Part shown: piece after piece, positions 1-5,676 of the stretch | Layout: the number at the start of each line of letters is the position of its first letter | Position numbering within the stretch: position 1 is the first letter of the stretch | DNA from: DASYAN01 sp036501345 | Lineage (GTDB): Bacteria > Chloroflexota > Ktedonobacteria > Ktedonobacterales > Ktedonobacteraceae | Reading direction: 5' to 3' | NCBI GenBank assembly: GCA_036501345.1 | Contig: DASYAN010000588.1 | Location: forward strand, 1 to 6,677 | DNA length: 6,677 nucleotides | Notes under the pieces: model-generated | The model's input: only the letters and a program-made list of their open reading frames with translations | The model's database searches: none | Told to the model about the DNA's origin: nothing | Position numbers and translations under genes: made by a program

Positions 1-98
1 TGATGGGAACACAAGCAACCAAGGCTATTGCTCAGGCCGGAGCTGTAGGCGGTGGGGCTGTTGCCGCTCTTGGGGCTGCGGCCTATCAAGTCGTATAA
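1..98 (+). CDS. C-terminal end of an unrecognised Gly/Ala-rich protein (partial)
   Basis: An open frame enters from the left edge and ends at a TAA at 96-98. The visible tail is about 31 residues, starts MGTQATKAIAQAG and is then dominated by Gly, Ala and Val before ending AAAYQVV. The Gly/Ala/Val stretch could be one short hydrophobic or membrane-contacting helix, but I do not recognise a family. An ATG at 3-5 lies in this frame; no ribosome site can be judged upstream because the window begins there, so it is more likely internal. A rho-independent terminator follows 27 bases after the stop, so this gene ends its own transcript and is probably not in the urease operon. It does not resemble the C-terminus of UreG, UreE or UreC as I know them. 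Confidence 0.5.
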   Translation, partial: MGTQATKAIAQAGAVGGGAVAALGAAAYQVV

Positions 99-125
99 GG
101 TCGCGACAAAATTCTTGAGGCTCGT

Positions 126-153
126 GGGCCATCCAGAGGAAGATGGCCCTTTT
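126..153 (+). terminator. Rho-independent terminator of the upstream gene
   Basis: A perfect 8-bp inverted repeat, GGGCCATC (126-133) and GATGGCCC (142-149), encloses an 8-base loop and runs directly into TTTT (150-153). The stem is GC-rich. The opposite strand has no T-run after the stem, so it acts on the plus strand. It closes the gene ending at 98 and insulates the urease genes from it. Confidence 0.85.
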
Positions 154-178
154 CAACTTCTAGATGAACGGCTATAAT
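150..178 (+). promoter_or_regulatory. Candidate sigma70-type promoter for ureFD
   Basis: A consensus -10 TATAAT lies at 173-178. It is preceded at 17-base spacing by TTTTCA (150-155, 4 of 6 match to TTGACA). Transcription would start near 185, giving a leader of about 110 bases before ureF. The -35 overlaps the T-run of the preceding terminator. The -10 is perfect, but the -35 is modest, so this is inferred from sequence only. Confidence 0.5.
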
Positions 179-294
179 TCACCTAGTTCCAGCCGAGCGA
201 ACCCTCCCCTCCCAGTATGGTTTTGAGGCTAGCAGGAGGATAGCGAACAGATAGCATGATACTATTTCCTTTTTGAAATTTAGGTAGGTGAAAA

Positions 295-1011
295 GTGGAA
301 TGTTTTGTCCTTGATTGCCTGCAATTTCTACGCTTATTACAACTTACTGACAGTGCTTTGCCAATTGGCTCAACTGCCCACTCTTTTGGTTTGGAGACTC
401 TGGCAGTAGAAGGGGATCTCAACGTTGCACAGCTCGAATCGTTCTTGCAAGACTACTTAATGGAAGTGGCAAGGCTAGAAGCGACTTTCTGTCGTCTGGG
501 AAACCGTCTGGCATCTCTTACTGAACGGGATAGTTTACTACTCCGCTGGCTAGAACTAAATAATCGTTTGAGTGCCTTCAAGACTGCCCGCGAGAGCCGA
601 GTTGCCAGTGCCACACTTGGACGGCGCTTCCTCCAGTTGGTGGCATCTCTGGAGGATGAGCCACTTCTGCTAGAGGTGCAGAAGGCGGCAAAAGCTCATC
701 GGGCTGATGTCCATTATAGTCCCGCTTTTGGTCTGGTTGGAGGCGTGCTGGGTGTAGACGAAACGGCAACAGTCTTGGCATATCTACAGCAGTCTCTGCA
801 AAATCTTATTTTTACCTTCCAGCGCTTATTGCCACTAGGACAGAGTCAGGCTAGTGCAATGGCTTGGCGGCTTAAACCAACTCTATTAACGATTGCTGAC
901 CAGAGCGAGGAACTTGCCTTGCATCCGGAAAACATTGCTGTTTTCACACCTTTACCAGATTTAGCGAGTATGCGCCACCCAACGCTGATGACTCGTCTCT
1001 TTGTCAGTTAA
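295..1011 (+). CDS. ureF: Urease accessory protein UreF
   Basis: UreF is a cytoplasmic, mostly helical chaperone. With UreD/UreH it forms the scaffold that recruits the GTPase UreG and delivers nickel to the urease active site. The family signature is clear near the N-terminus: LLQLTDSALPIGSTAHSFGLE (residues about 14-34). The protein ends in the typical TRLFVS tail, and 238 residues is normal for the family. The start is GTG at 295: an in-frame TGA at 289-291 rules out anything further upstream, and the AGGTGA at 286-291 forms a Shine-Dalgarno match just before it. The conserved motif then begins about 13 residues in, as expected. ureD follows 34 bases after the stop, so the two are likely co-transcribed from the promoter near 150-178. 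Family assignment is secure; expression is inferred. Confidence 0.95.
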   Translation: MECFVLDCLQFLRLLQLTDSALPIGSTAHSFGLETLAVEGDLNVAQLESFLQDYLMEVARLEATFCRLGNRLASLTERDSLLLRWLELNNRLSAFKTARESRVASATLGRRFLQLVASLEDEPLLLEVQKAAKAHRADVHYSPAFGLVGGVLGVDETATVLAYLQQSLQNLIFTFQRLLPLGQSQASAMAWRLKPTLLTIADQSEELALHPENIAVFTPLPDLASMRHPTLMTRLFVS

Positions 1012-1045
1012 TTAGCTCTTATTAAGATGGAAAATCAACATTCAA

Positions 1046-1912
1046 ATGACAATCTCTAATGCACAACCAATCACGGGAAGATTACGCTTAGGCTTTATAT
1101 TTGATGCGGAAATACAAAAAACCAGATTAAATGTGTATACCCAGCAGCCTCCTTTGAAAGTTATACGCGCCTTCCCAATTAGTGATGGTGGAGCCTTGGT
1201 ACACTTACACAATGTTTCTGGTGGCGTGCTTGGTGGTGATCAATTGGAGGTCTCTGTGCACGTCGAGACAAACGCCTATGCGCAGTTGACATCTACCAGC
1301 GCAACCAGAATCTACCGCAGTCAGCCGCATCTTCCGCCAGCAACGCAAACTGCTGAGATGGTAGTTGAGGAGGGCGGACTACTAGAATATCTTCCTGACC
1401 CTATCATCCCTTTTGCGGGATCTCGCTATATACAGTGCTCCCGCATCGAACTAGCTCCCAATGCAGGTCTCTTTTGGTGGGAGACACTGGCTCCGGGACG
1501 AACTGCTTGTGATGAGATTTTTGAATATGATCTATTGCATGTTGATCTGGATATTTCTGCACAGGGAAAGCCTCTAGCAATTGAACGCGTCAGACTTGCT
1601 GCTCCATGGCAACCCTCATCTCTGGCTCGGCTGGGCATCTATCGCTATATCAGCAGCTTCTATATTTGCAAGGTTGGCCTGGAAGCTACTGATTGGTTGC
1701 GCCTAGAAAAGGAATTGAGTACCATCGCTCAACAGCTCACTATTCCTGGTGAGATATATTGGGGCGTGAGTACGCTGGTCGCGCATGGACTAGTTGTACG
1801 GACTCTGAGCCGTGGAGGGCGAGATATAGCGTCTGGCCTATACGCTTTCTGGCGGGCTGCCAAACAGGCGCTTTATCAGTGGGAAGCACTTCTGCCGCGT
1901 AAGTTGTATTAA
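1046..1912 (+). CDS. ureD: Urease accessory protein UreD (UreH)
   Basis: UreD (UreH in some species) binds apo-urease and bridges it to UreF and UreG during nickel and CO2-dependent activation in the cytoplasm. Family motifs occur in order: GGVLGGD (residues 59-65), TSTSATRIYRS (82-92), LEYLPDPIIPFAGSRY (113-128), the WWETLAPGR block (about 144-152) and a C-terminal LLPRKLY. The length of 288 residues is typical. The start ATG at 1046 is the only reasonable one; the sequence before it (AAATCAACATTCAA) has no good ribosome site. A short frame that opens at 1027 and closes at 1057-1059 overlaps this start, so coupled translation is possible. ureF lies 34 bases upstream, and no terminator is visible after the stop. 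UreG, the usual third partner, is not in the window. Confidence 0.95.
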   Translation: MTISNAQPITGRLRLGFIFDAEIQKTRLNVYTQQPPLKVIRAFPISDGGALVHLHNVSGGVLGGDQLEVSVHVETNAYAQLTSTSATRIYRSQPHLPPATQTAEMVVEEGGLLEYLPDPIIPFAGSRYIQCSRIELAPNAGLFWWETLAPGRTACDEIFEYDLLHVDLDISAQGKPLAIERVRLAAPWQPSSLARLGIYRYISSFYICKVGLEATDWLRLEKELSTIAQQLTIPGEIYWGVSTLVAHGLVVRTLSRGGRDIASGLYAFWRAAKQALYQWEALLPRKLY

Positions 1913-2006
1913 GCTATATCTCACACAAATACCTTCTGGCGGCCTTTGTTCAGCATGCGATTCTCTGTGTACCATCTTAGCTAGAGAAGCATAGGTACGT
2001 CAGATA

Positions 2007-2036
2007 TTGACACTCATCTGTTTTGTCTGGTAAAAT
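2007..2036 (+). promoter_or_regulatory. Strong extended -10 promoter upstream of the ClC gene
   Basis: A perfect -35 TTGACA (2007-2012) is followed after 18 bases by TAAAAT (2031-2036, 5 of 6). A TGG directly before it forms an extended -10 element. Transcription would start near 2043, about 60 bases before the ClC start. This is the best promoter in the window and implies that clc, and probably ureAB behind it, are transcribed separately from ureFD. A small palindrome TTAC-GAT-GTAA (2047-2057) sits just after the predicted start site. Confidence 0.7.
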
Positions 2037-2087
2037 TTATATCGTGTTACGATGTAAATTGTGAATGCGGTGGATAAAAATCACAAT

Positions 2088-2093
2088 AAGGAG
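2088..2093 (+). promoter_or_regulatory. Ribosome binding site that selects the TTG start of the ClC gene
   Basis: AAGGAG ends 8 bases before the TTG at 2102. The alternative ATG at 2189 (codon 30) has no comparable site. This favours the longer protein despite the rare start codon. Confidence 0.7.
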
Positions 2094-2101
2094 AAATTAT
2101 T

Positions 2102-4042
2102 TTGCTCATCGGTTTCTGGCGCAAACAAATCCTATTTTGGAGTACTCTCGGTAACCAGGAAGCCCTGGGAAGTCGCGGTGACTTTACGATGTCTTCACGT
2201 TCGGTTGTTATTTCGTTTATGGCTGTGGGCATTGGGATTTTGAGTGCTTGTATCGCTTTTCTTCTTCTGCGGCTTATTGGATTGATTACCAACCTAGCAT
2301 TTTATCAGCGCTGGGATGTTACTCTCGTTTCACCATCTGGTAATACGCTGGGTCTTGCTGTGATTCTTATTCCCGTGGCCGGATCGTTGGTTGTAGGTTT
2401 GCTAGCTCGCTACGGCTCGGAGCGTATTCGAGGTCATGGTATTCCTGAGGCTTTAGAAGCTATTCTCGTCAATGGTAGCCGTATCGAACCCAAAGTGGCT
2501 TTGCTCAAGCCAATTGCTTCGGCGATTGCGATTGGTACAGGTGGCCCGTTTGGTGCCGAAGGACCAATCATTATGACTGGTGGAGCTTTTGGGTCGATGG
2601 TCGCGCAATGTTTTCATTTGACCAGCACTGAGCGCAAAGTGCTGCTAGTCGCAGGTGCTGCTGGTGGTATGGCGGCGATCTTCAATACGCCTATGGCTGC
2701 GACACTACTTGCGGTAGAACTCATGCTCTTCGAGTGGAAACCACGGAGTTTGCTTCCTGTAGCTCTGTCCAGTGCAACTGCAACGATAGTGCGGTCCTAT
2801 TTGCCTGGGCCTGGTATGGGGCCAGACGCACTCTTTGCTACTCCATCCCACGCGCCAGTTTGGAGTGCTAGTCCTCTGCTAGCATGTGTGCTGGTGGGAG
2901 TTCTGGCTGGTCTTCTAGCTGCTCTGCTGAGTGTTGCCGTCTATGCCAGCGAAGATCTCTTCCATAAGCTGCCTATTCACTGGATGTGGTGGCCATTGAT
3001 TGGTGGGGTGGTTATTGGCTTTGGAGGGATTATCTATCCGCCAGCACTTGGTGTTGGCTATGATCTCATTCACCAGATGCTCTTGGGAAATGTTACCTTA
3101 CAAATGATTCTGGGATTGTTGATTGTGAAGTCGATCATCTGGGCGGTCTCGCTCAGTTCGGGTACGTCTGGGGGTGTACTGGCCCCATTGCTGCTTATCG
3201 GTGGTGCTCTTGGGGGTCTGGAGAATCTCTTCCTCCCGCATGTGTTTCCTGGCTTCTGGCCGCTTATGAGCATGACAGCCGTGCTGGGAGCTGCCATTGG
3301 TTGCCCTCTAACCAGCGTCATCTTTGCTATCGAGCTCACTCGTGATATTGCGGTATCTCTGCCACTCCTGATCACGACAGCTGTAGCTTATGGCCTAATT
3401 GTATTAATCATGCGTCGCTCAATCCTAACTGAGAAGGTGAGCCGACGTGGCCTCCATGTCAGTCGCGAGTATGAGCCTGATCCGTTGGAGGTTCTTTCGG
3501 TGCGTGAGGTCATGAACACGAGTGTGGTCGCGTTGAACGATGCCATGTCCAGCAGTGATTTGCGCAATCTGTTGGGTAGTACAACGATAAAAGACGGGGA
3601 GATGCTAGCCTTCCGGCGCCAGAGACAACGCCTCTACCCGGTATTGGATGCAAAAAGGAGCCTGCTAGGTGTTGTAACGAGTCAGGATCTGAAGAAACTG
3701 CCTTATAAGAATGAAGATACTCACAACAACGAAAATGATCTGAAAAACGGTGATGACGTTGATACTGGATGGGCTTATGACATTTCCTCCATACTTTATT
3801 CCGATCCAGTGGTGGCTTATCCAAACGAGTCCTTGCACTTGGCTATCTATCGAATGGCTAGATGTGGCTATACGTGTCTCCCCGTAGTTGATCGTGAGCA
3901 CCCTGGGCAATTGCTGGGCCTGCTCTCTTTGCAAGATCTTGTCAAGGTCAGTTCGCGCAAGCTTGATGAGGAGCGTCTGCGTGAACGTGTCTTGAAATTG
4001 CGTCTGCTTTTTCCTCGTGATAAGCTTACCGCATTACCATAA
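2102..4042 (+). CDS. ClC-family chloride channel/transporter with C-terminal CBS pair
   Basis: This is an inner-membrane ClC-type anion channel or anion/proton exchanger of 646 residues, expected to be a dimer. Hydrophobic segments run from about residue 34 to 437. ClC selectivity motifs appear in order: GHGIPE (111-116), GPFGAEGP (148-155, with gating Glu153), FNTPMA (194-199), GTSGGVLAP (354-362) and VIFAIELTRD (406-415). Two cytoplasmic CBS domains follow, about 465-532 and 558-617, of the type that often bind adenine nucleotides. Three pore positions differ from E. coli ClcA by my hand alignment: Ser107 is His112, the inner proton-relay Glu203 is Leu207, and the chloride-contacting Tyr445 is Leu442. 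I recall GHGIPE/AVELxLFE proteins as a distinct, poorly characterised ClC subgroup. TTG at 2102 is chosen for its Shine-Dalgarno site; ATG at 2189 would remove 29 residues ahead of the first helix. It lies between ureD and ureA on the same strand, which is unusual and hints at a role linked to urease. Confidence 0.93.
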   Translation: MLIGFWRKQILFWSTLGNQEALGSRGDFTMSSRSVVISFMAVGIGILSACIAFLLLRLIGLITNLAFYQRWDVTLVSPSGNTLGLAVILIPVAGSLVVGLLARYGSERIRGHGIPEALEAILVNGSRIEPKVALLKPIASAIAIGTGGPFGAEGPIIMTGGAFGSMVAQCFHLTSTERKVLLVAGAAGGMAAIFNTPMAATLLAVELMLFEWKPRSLLPVALSSATATIVRSYLPGPGMGPDALFATPSHAPVWSASPLLACVLVGVLAGLLAALLSVAVYASEDLFHKLPIHWMWWPLIGGVVIGFGGIIYPPALGVGYDLIHQMLLGNVTLQMILGLLIVKSIIWAVSLSSGTSGGVLAPLLLIGGALGGLENLFLPHVFPGFWPLMSMTAVLGAAIGCPLTSVIFAIELTRDIAVSLPLLITTAVAYGLIVLIMRRSILTEKVSRRGLHVSREYEPDPLEVLSVREVMNTSVVALNDAMSSSDLRNLLGSTTIKDGEMLAFRRQRQRLYPVLDAKRSLLGVVTSQDLKKLPYKNEDTHNNENDLKNGDDVDTGWAYDISSILYSDPVVAYPNESLHLAIYRMARCGYTCLPVVDREHPGQLLGLLSLQDLVKVSSRKLDEERLRERVLKLRLLFPRDKLTALP

Positions 4043-4057
4043 AAACCTTGCTAGTAG

Positions 4058-4086
4058 TTGAAGCGAAAGAGGAGTTTTTATATAGT
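4058..4086 (+). promoter_or_regulatory. Candidate internal promoter for ureAB
   Basis: TTGAAG (4058-4063, 4 of 6) and TATAGT (4081-4086, 5 of 6) are separated by 17 bases, 16 bases after the ClC stop codon. Transcription would begin near 4093, giving a leader of about 100 bases before the ureA ATG. A second, weaker -10 (TACAAT, 4126-4131) lies downstream. The 152-base gap between clc and ureA is larger than expected inside an operon, which supports a promoter here. Confidence 0.4.
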
Positions 4087-4194
4087 TTTCCCAATATGTG
4101 GCAGTACATTCGCAAGGATGTGGTGTACAATGATAAGGAACTCTCTGTTGCAGAAATCAAGACATATTTCAGATATCTTGAAAGGCAGGCAATA

Positions 4195-4497
4195 ATGCAG
4201 TTAACCTCACGTGAGCAAGAAAAACTCCTCATTTTTGTAGCTGCTGAACTGGCACGCAAACGTCAGGCACGTGGCCTCAAACTCAACTATCCCGAAGCGG
4301 TTGCTATCCTAACTGCCGAAATTATGGAGGCTGCACGCGATGGCAAGAGTGTGGCTGAGATCATGGCATTTGGTGCCACTCTCCTCAAACGAGATGATGT
4401 GATGGAGGGTATTGCCGAGATGATCCACGAGGTTCAGGTTGAAGCTACCTTCCCCGATGGCACAAAACTTGTGACTGTTCACGATCCTATTCAATAG
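4195..4497 (+). CDS. ureA: Urease gamma subunit UreA
   Basis: UreA is the small structural subunit of the nickel enzyme urease, which hydrolyses urea to ammonia and carbamate in the cytoplasm. It packs against UreB and the catalytic UreC and carries no active-site residues. The protein is 100 residues, the standard length. It begins MQLTSREQEKLLIF and holds the family hallmarks: LNYPEAVA (30-37) and VQVEATFPDGTKLVTVHDPI (80-99). The frame stays open upstream to a TTG at 4048, which would add 49 residues, but that extension resembles no UreA and the family starts at the ATG used here. AAAGG at 4181-4185 or AGG at 4187-4189 may serve as the ribosome site. ureB follows after 14 bases, a typical tight pair. 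Confidence 0.95.
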   Translation: MQLTSREQEKLLIFVAAELARKRQARGLKLNYPEAVAILTAEIMEAARDGKSVAEIMAFGATLLKRDDVMEGIAEMIHEVQVEATFPDGTKLVTVHDPIQ

Positions 4498-4500
4498 TTC

Positions 4501-4507
4501 GGGAGGT
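4501..4507 (+). promoter_or_regulatory. Ribosome binding site deciding the ureB start
   Basis: GGGAGGT lies 4 bases before the ATG at 4512. A GTG at 4506 in the same frame overlaps this site and so cannot use it; ATG 4512 is therefore preferred. Confidence 0.75.
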
Positions 4508-4511
4508 GTGT

Positions 4512-4823
4512 ATGAAGCCAGGTGAATATTTGCTAGATGAATCTGCAGGTGATATTGAAATCAATGTCGGTCGCAAGACTGCCAAGGTCCTGGTGAAGCA
4601 TACAGGCGATCGTCCTGTGCAGGTCGGGAGCCATTTTCACTTTTTCGAAGTCAATCAGGCCTTGAATTTTGATCGCTCTGTTGCTTATGGCATGCGGTTG
4701 AACATCCCGGCGGGAACGGCTGCACGCTTTGAGCCGGGTGAAGAGAGAGAGGTCAATTTGGTGGATTTTGGTGGTCTACGCAGGATCTATGGTCACACAG
4801 GCGAAGTGAATGGCCCATTATAA
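4512..4823 (+). CDS. ureB: Urease beta subunit UreB
   Basis: UreB is the second small structural subunit of bacterial urease and supports the UreC catalytic barrel. At 103 residues it has normal length. Motifs include TGDRPVQVGSHFHFFEVN (residues 31-48), LNFDR (51-55), a near-invariant GMRLNIPAGTAARFEPG block (60-76), and the C-terminal VNGPL. The start is ATG 4512, set by the GGGAGGT before it; an in-frame GTG two codons upstream would add only Met-Cys. It is co-transcribed with ureA, 14 bases apart. In nearly all three-subunit ureases ureC follows immediately; here the next 327 bases contain no coding sequence and no UreC start region in any frame I read, so the catalytic subunit must be encoded elsewhere or be lost. 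Confidence 0.95.
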   Translation: MKPGEYLLDESAGDIEINVGRKTAKVLVKHTGDRPVQVGSHFHFFEVNQALNFDRSVAYGMRLNIPAGTAARFEPGEEREVNLVDFGGLRRIYGHTGEVNGPL

Positions 4824-4848
4824 GAGCTTACAGTGCCATGAGATGCAG

Positions 4849-4902
4849 CCTTGCCAGGACTGAGGGCCAAATGGATCAAGAATTACGGTGTCACTGGCAA
4901 GG
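4849..4902. repeat. 12-bp imperfect inverted repeat (hairpin) after ureB
   Basis: CCTTGCCAGGAC (4849-4860) pairs with GTC-A-CTGGCAAGG (4890-4902): 12 base pairs with one bulged A and a 29-base loop. No T-run follows on either side, so it is not a standard terminator. It lies 25 bases after the ureB stop and could be a 3' mRNA-stabilising structure or a remnant of an inserted element. The pairing is directly visible; the function is unknown. Confidence 0.6.
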
Positions 4903-4954
4903 TACATAATAAAAGACGCAAAGGTGTTACATTGCTCAAATTTCTTATAGCCAT

Positions 4955-4978
4955 AAAAAAGGGGCATGATGCCCCTTT
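4955..4978 (-). terminator. Rho-independent terminator, best on the minus strand, possibly bidirectional
   Basis: The stem GGGGCA-TGA-TGCCCC (4961-4975) is flanked by AAAAAA (4955-4960) on the left and TTT (4976-4978) on the right. Read on the minus strand, the hairpin is followed by six Ts, a good terminator for the DUF2905 gene ending at 5151. On the plus strand only three Ts follow, so termination of the ureB transcript would be weaker. It sits between convergent transcription units, as expected of a shared terminator. Confidence 0.75.
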
Positions 4979-5150
4979 GCTTAGATTTGCATTTTTGGGA
5001 TAGTTCGCTAAGAATAATCTATTGAGCGTCGCTGTTGTCTAATCAGGAGTCTTTAAGCATATTTAAGGTAAAAAATTAGATAATGCCGTTTGTCTGCCTT
5101 GATACAAAATTTCTGATAGAGGTTCAGGTTGCAACATTATGGTTTTCAGA

Positions 5151-5390
5151 CTAGCGGCGAAAGATCCACAGGAACAGATTGACCAGGATGGTCAGCACAA
5201 TGCTCACAATGATGCTCGTGACGATTGGGAAAAAGAAAGTGCTGTTACCGCGACGTATCATCACATCGCCCGGCAGTCTCCCAAAAAAGGGAATCTTGCC
5301 TAGCGCTATCAGCAAGAAGCCAGCAATGGCAATGATGACAGCAAAGAGCACTAAGATTTTTCCTAGGTTACTTGGATCAAATGGCGACAT
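5151..5390 (-). CDS. Small DUF2905-family membrane protein
   Basis: A 79-residue protein of unknown function with two predicted membrane helices: about residues 10-31 (KILVLFAVIIAIAGFLLIAL region) and about 53-76 (FFFPIVTSIIVSIVLTILVN region). Between them is the family signature KIPFFGRLPGDVMIRRGNSTFFFP (32-55), matching the GRLPGD and F(Y)FP pattern I associate with DUF2905 proteins, which are usually 65-80 residues. The start is set by a very good ribosome site, AAGGAGG, with 9 bases before the ATG (complement of 5388-5390). The frame remains open further upstream, but that 95-residue extension has no such site and no membrane or family features. The gene converges on ureB and diverges from the M16 gene, so nothing ties it to urease. 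Confidence 0.85.
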   Translation of the reverse strand: MSPFDPSNLGKILVLFAVIIAIAGFLLIALGKIPFFGRLPGDVMIRRGNSTFFFPIVTSIIVSIVLTILVNLFLWIFRR

Positions 5391-5399
5391 GTGTATTGG

Positions 5400-5406
5400 C
5401 CTCCTT
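5400..5406 (-). promoter_or_regulatory. Ribosome binding site of the DUF2905 gene
   Basis: The minus strand reads AAGGAGG here, 9 bases before the ATG at 5390. This near-perfect site fixes the short 79-residue form over the longer open frame reaching 5675. Confidence 0.8.
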
Positions 5407-5647
5407 TTCATCCTATTATTCAAGCTATCAACCAACTGCATTCTTCCTTGACTAGGTAATCTGCAAGTGCCACTTTGTCTTTCTTGCCCACTAATATTTA
5501 CGATAGACAAGGTAGCAAGTTGTCTCTCTCTTGATATGTGCTGGTGATCTTTGATTGCATCAATGAGGTGATGTGTGTGTGAATGGTAGGGAAGATCTTG
5601 CCCTGAGAGATAGTTAAAGAGGGCAGTGATTAGCTTTGCGGTGAAAG

Positions 5648-5676
5648 ATGATAAGTTTATATCCACGTGATACAAT
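5648..5676 (+). promoter_or_regulatory. Possible extended -10 promoter giving a leaderless M16 mRNA
   Basis: TGATACAAT (5668-5676) is an extended -10 (TGn plus TACAAT, 5 of 6). ATGATA (5648-5653, 4 of 6) lies 17 bases upstream as a -35. A start site about 7 bases downstream would fall at or next to the ATG at 5684. If real, the protein would begin MQVPERPSK rather than at 5648. The element overlaps the assumed coding start, so it competes with that reading. Confidence 0.3.

Larger units (their letters stand above)
4824..5150. other. Non-coding gap where ureC would be expected
   Basis: This 327-base stretch lies between ureB and the convergent DUF2905 gene. It is AT-richer than the urease genes. 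It contains a long-armed hairpin (4849-4902) and a terminator (4955-4978), described separately. I see no credible gene, no tRNA, and no remnant of a UreC N-terminus. The part from about 4980 to 5150 shows nothing I can name. Confidence 0.6.

Noticed and set aside
1961..1998. Small inverted repeats (TTCTCT/AGAGAA and GTACC/GGTAC) after ureD as a terminator
   Set aside because: Short stems of 5-6 bp that interleave, with no T-run; not a convincing terminator.
2047..2057. TTAC-GAT-GTAA palindrome near the clc promoter as an operator
   Set aside because: Only four base pairs per arm, and no match to a regulator site I know; noted under the promoter but not called.
3070..3375. 101-codon open frame on the minus strand inside the ClC gene
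   Set aside because: It is a shadow of a strongly conserved ClC coding frame and shows no family features or ribosome site.
4838..4909. Short plus-strand frame of 23 codons over the hairpin after ureB
   Set aside because: No ribosome site, no recognisable similarity, and much of it is the hairpin arms, which explains its repeated look.
4429..5131. 13-base direct repeat GAGGTTCAGGTTG in ureA (near 4429) and near 5119
   Set aside because: A single 13-mer match is not rare in a 6.7-kb window, and one copy is coding sequence for conserved UreA residues.
5391..5675. Extension of the DUF2905 gene upstream to a 174-residue protein on the minus strand
   Set aside because: The added 95 residues are low in family features and lack a ribosome site, while the ATG at 5390 has AAGGAGG at ideal distance and gives the normal family length.
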